This document shows positions 52,355 to 60,909 of a stretch of 64,000 nt of DNA, piece by piece (position 1 is the stretch's first letter; every line of letters starts with the position of its first letter). Under the pieces are notes generated by a model that was not told the origin of the DNA, did no database searches, and worked only from the letters and a program-made list of their open reading frames with translations. Made by a program: the position numbers and the translations under genes. The DNA comes from Streptomyces sp. TP-A0874 (GTDB taxonomy: Bacteria; Actinomycetota; Actinomycetes; Streptomycetales; Streptomycetaceae): the NCBI RefSeq assembly GCF_001748085.1, contig NZ_BBZK01000003.1, positions 496,001 through 560,000 of the forward strand. The letters are read 5' to 3'.

Positions 52355-54439
52355 GTGTCGAATGCGCAGAGGCGCGGGCTGGTGAGACTGCCGGTGTCGC
52401 GGGGGGTCCTGGCTGTCGGAGCCGCGTGGCTGCTGGTGGCGCTGCTGGCGGCCCGTCAGGCGGCAGCGGTGCTCCGCCTGCCCCCGGAGCGCAGGTTCAC
52501 CGATCTGGAGAGCTGGATCGGCGACAACGGCGTGCTGTGGGGGGCGCGCGGCTCCCTCTACGACGGCGGGACCTTCACCGGTACCCCGTTCAGCGGGATG
52601 GTGCTCAAACCGCTGACCCGGGCCGCCGAGCAGAACCTGGGCGTGACCTGGACGCTGGGCACCCTGCTGCTCGTCGTCGTACTCGGCGTCGCGGTGGCCC
52701 GCGCGCTGCCGGAGCCGCTCTCCGCCCGCACGGCGCGGTTCGCGGTGCCGGTGGCCATCTGCCTGCTGGTGCTGTCCACCCCGGTGCGCAACGCCTTCTC
52801 CCTCGGGCAGACCAGCATCCTCCCGGTGCTGCTGGTGGTGTTCGCCTTCCTCCCGGGCACCTCGGTCTACCGGACCGGGGTACTCGTCGGAATCGCCGCC
52901 GCGCTCCAACCGGTGGCGCTGCTCTTCGCGGTGCTGCTGTGGTGTTCCGGCCGCCGGCCGGCCGCCTTCACCGCCGCCGGCACCTTCGCCGCCTGCTCCC
53001 TGCTGGCTGCTGCGGTGCTGCCGGCGGACTCCGCTGCCTACTGGCTGCACCATCCGGGCGGCATCGGTCTGGGGGCGCCCGCCGACAGCCTCGCCAACCA
53101 GTCGCTCCACGGACTGCTGCTCCGGATCGGCCTGCGCGGCCCGGCCGAACTGGTCCTCTTCGGACTGCTCGCGGCGGTGATCGTGGTGCTGGGACTGCGG
53201 CGCGGCGTCCGCTTCGCGGCGGACGGCCAGTGGCTGCTGGCCGTCGCGCTCACCGGGTGCGTGGGGGTGCTGGTCTCGCCGGCGGCCTGGCAGCACCAGC
53301 AACTGTGGATCCTGCTGGCCGCCGTCGGCCGGGTCGGGCGACGCGCCGCGGACCGGCTGGTCTGGCCGGCCGTGGTCATAGCGGCGATGACCGTGCGCCC
53401 GGACGCACTGATGCCGAAGATCTGGCGCTTCGGGGAGTTGGGCGACCACGCGCCGATGCTGGCGGCGCTGGCCGCTGCCACTCTGGTCCCCTTCGTCTCC
53501 CGGGCCTCCGCGCAGTGGCGCAGCCCGGTGCCGACGGCCTACACGGCACCGCCGAAGGCCCGCTTCGGCTGGGTGCCGCTGCTCGGTTTCTGGAAGCAGT
53601 CGACGGCCCGGCCGAACCTCCTGCTGGAACTGCTGCTGATCCGCATCGGCTACTTCGGCTACTCGCTCATCCGCGGTTCCGCGCCCGACGAACGCGGCGT
53701 GGCCGAGGCGCACGGCCGGCAGATCCTCGACATCGAGTCGGCCATGTTCCTCGACGTGGAGCACTGGTTCAACCACATGGTGGCCGAGGTGTCCTGGCTC
53801 CAGGCGAGCATGAACTTCTACTACAGCACCTTCCACTTCCTGGTGCCGCTCACCCTGCTCGCCTGGATGTACCTGCAGCGACCGGCGACCTACCGGTGGG
53901 CGAGGACCGCGCTGGCCATCACCACCCTGCTCGCCCTGATCGGCTTCTGGGCGTATCCGCTGGCGCCGCCGCGGCTCATGCCCGGCCTGGGTTACATCGA
54001 CACCGCCAACGGCCCGCAGGACCTGTCCGATCCCGACTTCGGCGCGCTGACGGGGATCTCCAACCAGTACGCGGCCATGCCCTCACTCCACATCGGCTGG
54101 TCGCTCTGGTGCGGTCTGGTGGTCTGGCGTCTGGCACCCAGACTGTGGGCGAAGCTGCTCGGCATGGCTTACCCCCTGCTGACCACCGCGGTCATCGTGG
54201 GCACGGCCAACCACTACATCCTGGACGCGGTCGGCGGAGCGGCCGTGGTGGCCGCCGGCTTCGGACTCCGCTATGTGCTGGCCGGCCGCTCGGTCGGGGA
54301 GGAGAGTGCGGCAGGCGCGCCCGAAACGGGGGCGGACGACCCGCCCCCCGAGCCGCCCGGTCCAGCCCTGGACGGGCCGCAGGAGGGCTCCGGGGCCGGC
54401 CCGGTGGCCCGCCCCGCACCTGGCGGGGCCCCGGCCTGA
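52355..54439 (+). CDS. bifunctional GT87-like glycosyltransferase / PAP2 phosphatase
   Basis: A 694-residue polytopic membrane protein. The N-terminal 400 residues resemble GT87 polyprenyl-phosphate mannosyltransferases (membrane helices, the TGTPFSGMVLKPLTRAA loop, LGQTSILPVLLVVFAFLPG). The C-terminal 280 residues are a PAP2 lipid phosphatase: YYSTFHFLVPLTLLAWM, the active-site motif QYAAMPSLHIGWSLW near 572-586 and NHYILDAVGGAA near 618. GTG at 52355 is 8 nt after GGGGAG; another GTG lies two codons earlier. The pairing suggests transfer of a sugar from a lipid carrier and removal of its phosphate on the outer membrane face. It ends in a soluble Pro-rich tail. Confidence 0.85.
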   Translation: MSNAQRRGLVRLPVSRGVLAVGAAWLLVALLAARQAAAVLRLPPERRFTDLESWIGDNGVLWGARGSLYDGGTFTGTPFSGMVLKPLTRAAEQNLGVTWTLGTLLLVVVLGVAVARALPEPLSARTARFAVPVAICLLVLSTPVRNAFSLGQTSILPVLLVVFAFLPGTSVYRTGVLVGIAAALQPVALLFAVLLWCSGRRPAAFTAAGTFAACSLLAAAVLPADSAAYWLHHPGGIGLGAPADSLANQSLHGLLLRIGLRGPAELVLFGLLAAVIVVLGLRRGVRFAADGQWLLAVALTGCVGVLVSPAAWQHQQLWILLAAVGRVGRRAADRLVWPAVVIAAMTVRPDALMPKIWRFGELGDHAPMLAALAAATLVPFVSRASAQWRSPVPTAYTAPPKARFGWVPLLGFWKQSTARPNLLLELLLIRIGYFGYSLIRGSAPDERGVAEAHGRQILDIESAMFLDVEHWFNHMVAEVSWLQASMNFYYSTFHFLVPLTLLAWMYLQRPATYRWARTALAITTLLALIGFWAYPLAPPRLMPGLGYIDTANGPQDLSDPDFGALTGISNQYAAMPSLHIGWSLWCGLVVWRLAPRLWAKLLGMAYPLLTTAVIVGTANHYILDAVGGAAVVAAGFGLRYVLAGRSVGEESAAGAPETGADDPPPEPPGPALDGPQEGSGAGPVARPAPGGAPA

Positions 54440-54496
54440 GGGCTCCCGCACATCTCCGGCGGGCGCAGGAAGACGGAAGGGCGGCTCCCCGGCCCA

Positions 54497-54528
54497 CGGC
54501 GAGCCGCGGCACCGCCGCCGGCTCGCCG
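54497..54528. terminator. bidirectional hairpin between convergent genes
   Basis: CGGCGAGCCG (54497-54506) with CGGCTCGCCG (54519-54528), 12-nt loop, in the 179-bp gap between the GT87-PAP2 gene and the ECF operon. Confidence 0.6.
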
Positions 54529-54618
54529 CGCACCGCTGCGGGCGGCCGCGCCGCGCCCGGCGTTTGAAGACGCGCCGGGACCAGTCCGGGCGCCGGGCGG
54601 CGGCGTCCGCGCGGTGGC

Positions 54619-55461
54619 TCAGGGCTCCGAAGACGCGCGGAACGCCACCGGCGCCTCGAAGGCCGCCCGACGGGTCGCCCGGCGCAGCGCCTTGAGCACC
54701 GTTCCGCCGAGCAGCAGCGTCAGGACGACCGTCAGCGCGGCCCGTGGAAGGTCCCATCCCAGGGACGTCGCCAGGCAGTAGGCGAGGAAGCGGACCAGGT
54801 TCTCGTGGAGCGGATCCCCCGGCACGAAGGAGACTCCGGTGGCCGCACCGCCCAGGTAGGGCCAGCCCTGGAGGTTCATCACGATGCCGTAGCCCACCGC
54901 CGCCACCGCGCCGTAGCCGGCGAGCAGCAGGAGTTCGGCGCGCCCCCGCAGCCGCTGCGTCCCGGGCAGCAGCCCGGCGCCCAGCGCCACCCAGCCCATC
55001 GACAGCATCTGGAACGGCAGCCACGGTCCGACGCCGCCGGTGAGCAGCGCCGACGCGAACATCGTCACCGAACCCAGGACGAAACCGAACCCCGGCCCCA
55101 GCACCCGCCCGGCCAGCACCATCAGGAAGAACATCGGCTCCAGGCCCGCGATACCGGCACCGAGCGGTCGCAGCGCCGCCCCCACCGCGGCCAGTACCCC
55201 CAGCATCGCGATCGCCTTGGCGTCCAGTCCGCTGTCCGCGACCGTCGCCAGCACCACGCCGATCAGCAGCGGCAGCAGCGCCGCGAACAGCCAGGGGGCG
55301 TCCCGGGAGTGGGCGAGGGCGGAGGAGGAGTCGGCCAGTAGCGGCCAGCCGAAGGAGACGACGCCGATCGCCGTGACGAGGGCCAGCGCCGCCGCCGAGC
55401 GTGGTCCCAGCCGGATGGCCCGAGGGCCGGACCCGGCACCCGTGGAACTCTCAGCGGACAC
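54619..55461 (-). CDS. ECF transporter S component (substrate-binding membrane subunit)
   Basis: A 280-residue hydrophobic protein with about six membrane helices, last gene of the ECF operon. Characteristic stretches are IRLGPRSAAALALVTAIGVV, LRPLGAGIAGLEPMFFLMVL, LGPGFGFVLGSVTMFASALL and LPFQMLSMGWVALGAGLLPG, which match ECF S subunits of the QueT/HmpT-like group. GTG at 55461 overlaps the end of the ATPase gene by 11 nt and has GGGAG 5 nt upstream. The S component decides the substrate; here the cobalamin riboswitch ahead of the operon argues for a corrinoid or a B12-linked compound. Confidence 0.85.
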   Translation of the reverse strand: MSAESSTGAGSGPRAIRLGPRSAAALALVTAIGVVSFGWPLLADSSSALAHSRDAPWLFAALLPLLIGVVLATVADSGLDAKAIAMLGVLAAVGAALRPLGAGIAGLEPMFFLMVLAGRVLGPGFGFVLGSVTMFASALLTGGVGPWLPFQMLSMGWVALGAGLLPGTQRLRGRAELLLLAGYGAVAAVGYGIVMNLQGWPYLGGAATGVSFVPGDPLHENLVRFLAYCLATSLGWDLPRAALTVVLTLLLGGTVLKALRRATRRAAFEAPVAFRASSEP

Positions 55462-57145
55462 GGCTGCTCCCGGCGTCCGGTGCGGCGGTGCGGTCCGCAC
55501 GGTGGTCGGCGGGGGTGCCGGAGCGCTCGGCCGCCAGCGCCCGGCTGACCTGCGAGACCGTCAGCCACTGCCCGTCCGCCACCACCTTGGCCACCTGGGG
55601 CGCGAAGGCGGGAGAGGAGGTGACGACCTCCGCGGTGCGGCCGTCGGCGACCACCTCGCCACCGGCCAGGATCACCACCCGGTCGGCCACTTCGGCGGCG
55701 AGTTCCACGTCGTGCGTCGCCAGCACGATGGCGTGCCCCTCGGAGGCCAGCCGGCGCACGATGCCCACCAGCCGCTCCTTGGCCGCGTAGTCCAGACCGC
55801 GGGTCGGTTCGTCCAGCAGCAGCAGCGGGGGCCGTGAGGTGAGCACCACCGCCAGGGCGAGGGCGAGTCGCTGCCCTTCGGAGAGGTCGCGGGGGTGGCT
55901 TCCGCCCGCGACGTCCGGCAGCAGTTCGTCGAGCAGCGCCCGGCAGGTGCCCGGGGCGGCGCCCGCGTCCCCGTCCGCGGCGGCGCTCTCCGCCGCGACC
56001 GTGTCCGCGTACAGCAGGTCGCGCGGGTCCTGCGGCACCAGCCCGACCCGGTGGATCAGCCGCCCGGGGGAAGTACGGTGCGGGGCCACCCCGCCGACGT
56101 CGACCGAGCCGCCGTCGGGCCGGTGCATCCCGATCAGGGCGCCCAGCAGGCTCGACTTACCGGCCCCGTTCCGGCCCATCAGGGCGACCGTCTCATGCCG
56201 GCGCACCACCAGGTCGACCCGGCGCAGGGCCTCGGTGCGGCCACGGCGCAGCGAGAGACCCTCGGCCTCGACAGCCGGCCGGGCCCGATCGGCGCCGCCG
56301 TCGGGCGCGGGGGACGGCCGCGGGGCGTGCCCGGCCAGCCGCTCCCGGAGCGGGCCGGCCTGCCGGCGGGCGTCACGGACCGACAGCGGCAGCGGACGCC
56401 AACCGGCGAGCCTGCCCAGGGCGACGACCGGCGGATGGACGGGGGAGAGCGCCATCATCTCGGCCGGGGATCCGATCACCGGCGGTACGCCGGCGGCGGG
56501 CAGCAGCAGCACCCGGTCGGCGTACTGCACCACCCGCTCCAGCCGGTGCTCGGCCAGGAGCACGGTCGTGCCGAGGTCGTGCACCAGCCGCTGGAGCACC
56601 GCGAGTACCTCTTCGGCGGCCCCTGGATCGAGCGCCGAGGTGGGCTCGTCGAGCACCAGCACCCGCGGGTGGGTGGTGAGGACCGAACCGATCGCCACCC
56701 GCTGCTGCTGCCCGCCGGAGAGCGTCCCGATCGGCCGGTCCCGGAGGTCGGCCAGGCCGAGCAGGTCCAGCGTCTCCTCGACCCGGCGCCGCATCACTGC
56801 GGGGGCCAGCCCCAGCGACTCCATGCCGTAGGCGAGTTCGTCCTCGACGGTGTCGGTGACGAAGTGGGCCTGCGGGTCCTGACCGACGGTCCCCACCACG
56901 TCGGCGAGTTCGCGCGGCTTGTGGGTACGGGTGTCACGGCCGGCGACGGTGACCCGGCCGCGCAGCGTCCCTCCGGTGAAGTGCGGCACCAGACCGCTGA
57001 CGGCGCCGAGCAGGGTCGACTTTCCGGCCCCGGAAGGACCCACCAGGAGGCAGAGCTCCCCCTCGGGGACGGTGAGGTCGACGCCGTCGATCGCGGGGTC
57101 GGTTGCACCGTCGTAGCTGACCGAGACCTGCTCGAACCGGATCAC
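55451..57145 (-). CDS. ECF transporter ATPase with two fused ABC domains
   Basis: A 564-residue protein holding two complete ABC ATPases, equivalent to EcfA and EcfA'. Domain 1 (about 1-235): Walker A GPSGAGKST, signature LSGGQQQR, Walker B VLVLDEPTSALD. Domain 2 (about 305-525): Walker A GRNGAGKSS, a degenerate signature LSEGQRLALA, Walker B LLLLDEPTRGLD. Q-loops (VGTVGQDPQ, VGLVPQDPR) are present. GTG overlaps the upstream stop (GTGA). It should power the S subunit through the T subunit encoded just before it. Confidence 0.93.
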   Translation of the reverse strand: MIRFEQVSVSYDGATDPAIDGVDLTVPEGELCLLVGPSGAGKSTLLGAVSGLVPHFTGGTLRGRVTVAGRDTRTHKPRELADVVGTVGQDPQAHFVTDTVEDELAYGMESLGLAPAVMRRRVEETLDLLGLADLRDRPIGTLSGGQQQRVAIGSVLTTHPRVLVLDEPTSALDPGAAEEVLAVLQRLVHDLGTTVLLAEHRLERVVQYADRVLLLPAAGVPPVIGSPAEMMALSPVHPPVVALGRLAGWRPLPLSVRDARRQAGPLRERLAGHAPRPSPAPDGGADRARPAVEAEGLSLRRGRTEALRRVDLVVRRHETVALMGRNGAGKSSLLGALIGMHRPDGGSVDVGGVAPHRTSPGRLIHRVGLVPQDPRDLLYADTVAAESAAADGDAGAAPGTCRALLDELLPDVAGGSHPRDLSEGQRLALALAVVLTSRPPLLLLDEPTRGLDYAAKERLVGIVRRLASEGHAIVLATHDVELAAEVADRVVILAGGEVVADGRTAEVVTSSPAFAPQVAKVVADGQWLTVSQVSRALAAERSGTPADHRADRTAAPDAGSSRVR

Positions 57146-58392
57146 TGGACGTCCTCGGAAAGGCTGCTGGGGTGGAAGCGGAGTGGCGCGCTGCGGTTGA
57201 AGTGCTGGGGCGCGGTGGTGTGCGAGGGGCGGAGGTGGTGGGGCCGGAACGCCGGCTGCTCGTCGGTGGGCGGCGGGGAGGAGGCGTCCGGGCCGCGGGG
57301 CGGCGCGGAGGTGAGGAAGGCGGGCAGTAGCGCCAGCAGCACCACCAGGGCCGTGGTGAGCGGTAGGGACGGTGCGACGAGCGGCACCACCGAGGGGTGC
57401 AGCGCGGCCTCCGGGGTGCACAGCAGCACCAGCGGGGCCACCACCGCCCCGCAGCCGGACACCAGCCAGGCCCGCGGCCCCCAGCGGTCCGGCCGGTACC
57501 GGCTGCGCACCGAGCGTCGGCCGCCGAGCCGGAGTCCGCCGAGCGCCGCCCCCAGGCCGGCCAGCAGCAGCGGCAGCGCCAGGGCCGTGCCCTGGGCGGA
57601 CAACAGCGCGTAACTGCCGGCGCAGACGCCCAGCAGTCCGCCGAGGCTCAGCGCGGTCGTGGCGTGGCGTACCGGGGCGGGCACCCGGGCGGTACGCCCG
57701 TAGCCCCGCGCGTCCATCGAGGCCGCCAGGGCGACCGAGCGTTCCAGAGCCCCTTCCAGCACCGGCACCCCGATTCCGGACAGGGCCCGGAGCCCCCTGT
57801 CCGGGCGGCCGCGCAGTCGGCGGGCGGCGCGCAGCCGCTGGACGTCCGCGACCAGATTGGGTGCGAAGGTGGTGGCCACGACCACCGCGACGCCCACCTC
57901 GTACAGCGCCCCCGGCAGCGACTTGAGCAGCCGCGCCGGACTGGCCAGTGAGTTCGCCGCACCGACACAGGCGAGCAGCGCGGCGAGTTTGCAGCCGTCA
58001 TAGCAGGCGAAGACGATCCCCTCGGCGGTGACCCGGCCGCCGACGCGCACCCCGCGGGCCCACTCCGGCAGCGGCACCTCCGGCAGGGTGAACAGGGTCT
58101 GGCTGCCGGGGATCGGTGAGCCCAGGAGGATCGCGAAGAGCACCCGGACGGCGACCACGAAGAGGCCGAGCTTCAGGAAGACGAGGTAGCTGCGGGCCCA
58201 GGGCGCATCCGTCCGGCGGACGGCGACGACGTAGCCGGCCGTCGCCACCAGCAGGCCGAGCAGCAGCGGGTTGGTGGTCCGGGAGGCGGCGGCGGCCAGG
58301 CCGAGGGCCCACAGCCACCAGGCCCCTGCGTGCAGCGTGTCGCCGCGGGCGGCCCCGGACGCCCCGGGGGAGCGGGGCGGGGCGGCGCTCAT
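57142..58392 (-). CDS. ECF transporter T component (transmembrane coupling subunit)
   Basis: A 416-residue membrane protein. The EcfT family marks are the membrane helices around LLLGLLVATAGYVVAV and VFLKLGLFVVAVRVLFAILL, plus the coupling-helix motif SMDARGYGRTARV, which contains the conserved Ala-Arg-Gly that docks on the ATPases. A long Pro-rich cytoplasmic tail follows the last helix. ATG overlaps the SCO2322-type gene stop (ATGA) and its own stop overlaps the ATPase start, so T and A are made in step. Confidence 0.9.
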   Translation of the reverse strand: MSAAPPRSPGASGAARGDTLHAGAWWLWALGLAAAASRTTNPLLLGLLVATAGYVVAVRRTDAPWARSYLVFLKLGLFVVAVRVLFAILLGSPIPGSQTLFTLPEVPLPEWARGVRVGGRVTAEGIVFACYDGCKLAALLACVGAANSLASPARLLKSLPGALYEVGVAVVVATTFAPNLVADVQRLRAARRLRGRPDRGLRALSGIGVPVLEGALERSVALAASMDARGYGRTARVPAPVRHATTALSLGGLLGVCAGSYALLSAQGTALALPLLLAGLGAALGGLRLGGRRSVRSRYRPDRWGPRAWLVSGCGAVVAPLVLLCTPEAALHPSVVPLVAPSLPLTTALVVLLALLPAFLTSAPPRGPDASSPPPTDEQPAFRPHHLRPSHTTAPQHFNRSAPLRFHPSSLSEDVQ

Positions 58393-59081
58393 CGGCGGCG
58401 GGCCTGCCAGAGCCCCGCCGCCCCCAGGGCGAGGACCGCTATGAGGCCCGTGTAGAGCCCGAAGGACGGCCCAGAGCCACCGTCGTCGGCGAGGTGCCCG
58501 TCTGCTGCCCCGGTATCCTCCGACGTTCGGCCGGAGTCCCCGGAGACCGGTTCCCCGCAGCCCTTCGCCGGGTAGCCGGCGATGCCGCAGAGCAGCGCCG
58601 CCGAGTTGTAGCGCAGCGGTTTGGCGACGGCGGCGAGTGCCTCGCCGCCGCTCGCGTCCTCCGACACCCGGGCACAGGCGGTGCGGGGTTGCGGTGGCCG
58701 TTCGCCCGCCGGGGCGTCGGCGGCGGTGCCGAAGTCCAGCACCACGGCCACCCGTTTGCTGCCCTCCTCGGCGGGGGTGTCGGCGCACACGGCGTCGAAA
58801 TCCGCCGCGCCACGCGGCTTGGCGCCCGCCTGGGAGTCCTCGCTGACGGAGAAGCGGTAGCCCTGCACCGCGCCGTCGGCCGGCCGGGTGGTCGCCGGGC
58901 CTTCCGTAGCGTACGACCAACCGCCGTCCGCCCACTCCCAGAAGGACCAGTACCGGTAGCCCTCGGCGTGCGCCGGGACCGCGCTCGAGACGACGAGCGC
59001 GATCCCGGCGAGGGCCGCCGCGGCCCCCCGGGCCGGTCGGAGGTCGCGCGGAGTCCGGCCGGTGGCGCGGCGCGGGTTCAC
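58389..59081 (-). CDS. SCO2322 family secreted, membrane-anchored protein
   Basis: A 230-residue exported protein. The signal peptide is ALAGIALVVSSAVPAHA, with cleavage after AHA. The mature start EGYRYWSFWEWADGGWSYAT, then TEGPATTRPADGAVQGYRFS, has the look of the DUF4430/transcobalamin-like beta domain (an aromatic YW strand, then a Gly-rich strand and a short loop); this likeness is my inference. Four cysteines (VCAD, TACA, LLCG, KGCG) may form disulfides. A C-terminal helix (GLYTGLIAVLALGAAGLW) anchors it. GTG overlaps the previous stop. Confidence 0.85.
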   Translation of the reverse strand: MNPRRATGRTPRDLRPARGAAAALAGIALVVSSAVPAHAEGYRYWSFWEWADGGWSYATEGPATTRPADGAVQGYRFSVSEDSQAGAKPRGAADFDAVCADTPAEEGSKRVAVVLDFGTAADAPAGERPPQPRTACARVSEDASGGEALAAVAKPLRYNSAALLCGIAGYPAKGCGEPVSGDSGRTSEDTGAADGHLADDGGSGPSFGLYTGLIAVLALGAAGLWQARRR

Positions 59082-60343
59082 GCGCTCTTCTTACGGGTGC
59101 TGAGCCAGACGCCGATCCCGACGCCCACGATCAGGAACGCCCCGACGATCCACCAGACCCGGTCGCTCCCTTCCGACTTCTTCGCCTGCTCCGCCCCGGC
59201 CTCCTCCACCGGCTCCTGGGCGGCCGGCTTCGGGCCGGTCGCGTTCAACTGCCCGAGGAGGTCGGCTCCCCCGAAGTCGTGGGGGTCGCCGCCGGTGGCG
59301 TGGACGGTGAGCACCAGGGTGCCGAGCGCCGCCGGGTTCTCCTTCGACCACTCGGCGGAGTTCTCCCTCAGCCACTCCAACGGAGCCTCGGTGGCCTTCA
59401 GATGGCCGCCGGCGGCCAGGGCGAGCACAGCGTCAGCGGTGTTCGCCGGGTCCGGAACGGGGTCGTCCGCGCCGGGGGCCAGCGCGGTCAGGTGGTGGTC
59501 GTTCTCCTCCAGGGTCCGCACGAGGTAGGCGGAGGCGGCGGAAGCTGCTTCGGCCGGCTCAGCCGACGACTCGGAGCCACCGCACTCCAGGGGCGCGGGG
59601 CCGCCGTCGGCCGCCCTCTTAGGCGGGGCCACCACGAAGCCCTTGCCGAGCCCGGCGAGTGCGGCGGCCGCGGTCGCGTCCGCGTTCGGCGCGAGTCCGC
59701 CGTCGTCGTCCGGCTGGAAGGCGAACGCGCCCCGCTCGGCCTTCTTGGCGTCGCAGCCGAGCCGGAGCGTCGACAGCCCGTCGTAGGGCGACTTGTCCGC
59801 CTTGGAGGTGACCTTCTCGGGCTTCTCGCCGGCGGTGGCGAGCGCGCCGATCACCACCGAGGTGGAGTTGGCGTCAGTGGGGCTGTCCGCGGTGTACCCC
59901 CAGCCGCCGTCCTCGTTCTGCACCGACTTCAGCCAGTCGACGGCCTTGCGCACCTCTCCGCCGTGCCCGCCGAGGGTGGCCAGCGCCTGCACCGCCGCCG
60001 AGGTGGCGTTGGTGTCCACCGGTGTCTCGTCGTCGCACGCGGCCGAGACGTCGGCGCGGTACGGGGCGAAGGCGCCCGAGTCGCACTGCTGCCCGGCCAG
60101 CCACTCCACCGCCTCGGGGGCCGGTGTGACACCTACCGTGTCCTGCGCCAGCATGGCGATGGACTGCCGCCACACCCCGTCGTAGGTGGGATCGGCGGTG
60201 CCGTAGAGGGCGGGCGGCGGCTTCGCCGCCGATGCGGCCTGCCCCTCGGACTCGGCGGTGGCGGCCGCCTGGGCTGCCGGAGCGGCCACCGCGCAGAGCA
60301 TGGCGGATGCCGACAGGACCGCGGCGGTGCGACGTATGTTCAT
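59078..60343 (-). CDS. secreted prenyltransferase/squalene-oxidase-repeat protein, membrane anchored
   Basis: A 421-residue exported protein. The signal peptide is TAAVLSASAMLCAVAAPAAQA. The mature region carries alpha/alpha-toroid repeats: WRQSIAMLAQDTVGVTPAPE, WLKSVQNEDGGWGYTAD, DGGLAPNADATAAAALAGLG, and a C-terminal WWIVGAFLIVGVGIGVWLST helix followed by RKKSA that anchors it. The same fold forms the B12-binding alpha domain of intrinsic factor and transcobalamin. ATG at 60343 has weak upstream signals. It is the first gene after the cobalamin riboswitch, so surface capture of a corrinoid for the ECF transporter is a reasonable inference. Confidence 0.87.
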   Translation of the reverse strand: MNIRRTAAVLSASAMLCAVAAPAAQAAATAESEGQAASAAKPPPALYGTADPTYDGVWRQSIAMLAQDTVGVTPAPEAVEWLAGQQCDSGAFAPYRADVSAACDDETPVDTNATSAAVQALATLGGHGGEVRKAVDWLKSVQNEDGGWGYTADSPTDANSTSVVIGALATAGEKPEKVTSKADKSPYDGLSTLRLGCDAKKAERGAFAFQPDDDGGLAPNADATAAAALAGLGKGFVVAPPKRAADGGPAPLECGGSESSAEPAEAASAASAYLVRTLEENDHHLTALAPGADDPVPDPANTADAVLALAAGGHLKATEAPLEWLRENSAEWSKENPAALGTLVLTVHATGGDPHDFGGADLLGQLNATGPKPAAQEPVEEAGAEQAKKSEGSDRVWWIVGAFLIVGVGIGVWLSTRKKSA

Positions 60344-60514
60344 GGTTGGACGGAGGCCTCTCATGCGAGCGGGTTGGCCAGGTGTCGGGCAGCGGCACAC
60401 GGCTGCCCACCCGCGTAACCTCACGCGCATGGCATCCGGCTCAGCTCCGCATACCGCGACGGTGCCGACCGCCGGACGCGGCCGTGGTGAGACGGCGGCG
60501 CTGCCGGCGGGCGG

Positions 60515-60660
60515 GAGCCTGGTCGCGCCCGGCAGGTGCTCCGGCTCGTACCGCCGCGGTCGTTGCGCGGTGGCACTCACGGTTGCGGGTCAGCGCCGGA
60601 ATCACACCGGTCTTCCCCTGTTCGGGCGCGGATGAAGTTGTCGCAGACACCATAACGGGC
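60515..60660 (-). ncRNA. cobalamin (AdoCbl) riboswitch
   Basis: On the minus strand the leader shows the canonical core in order: ACAGGGGAAGACCGGTGTGA, directly continued by TTCCGGCGCTGACCCGCAAC and CGTGAGTGCC (60625 down to 60576). The 3' element GAGCCGGAGCACCTGCCG follows near 60546-60529. These correspond to GGGAA, GGTGnnAnTCC, CCCGCAACnGTGA and the ACCTGCC end of the Rfam cobalamin family. It lies about 170 nt upstream of the repeat-protein start. B12 binding normally lowers expression of uptake genes. Confidence 0.88.
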
Positions 60661-60909
60661 AGCCGGGCCCCCGGTCCGCCCCGAGTCGGCTCGGGAGAGC
60701 AGAGGGCGGCTTCGATCACGGGTCGGGAGCGTCGGATGGCGCTCCGTGACGGAATCGGCGCCAAACCCCTTGGCAAGCCGGAGGAACGTAAGAACAATCA
60801 ACTGCCTGACAGGGCATCACCCGACGTTCGGAGGTGTCCGGCACCGACGCCGCAGCCGGCGTGCTGATCCGCGAACCGACGCCGATCCGGGAACCGAACG
60901 GGGGCAGGG
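60661..60909. promoter_or_regulatory. divergent promoter region, riboswitch operon / 909-residue protein
   Basis: 249 bp expected to contain the promoter of the B12-regulated operon (minus) and of the gene starting at 60910 (plus). No palindrome or gene stands out; GGCAGGG before 60910 is the ribosome site. Confidence 0.35.

Noticed and set aside
52250..53836. Long minus-strand frame opposite the GT87-PAP2 gene
   Set aside because: Composition is Arg/Gly/Gln-rich without domains, while the plus-strand frame shows membrane helices and PAP2 motifs.
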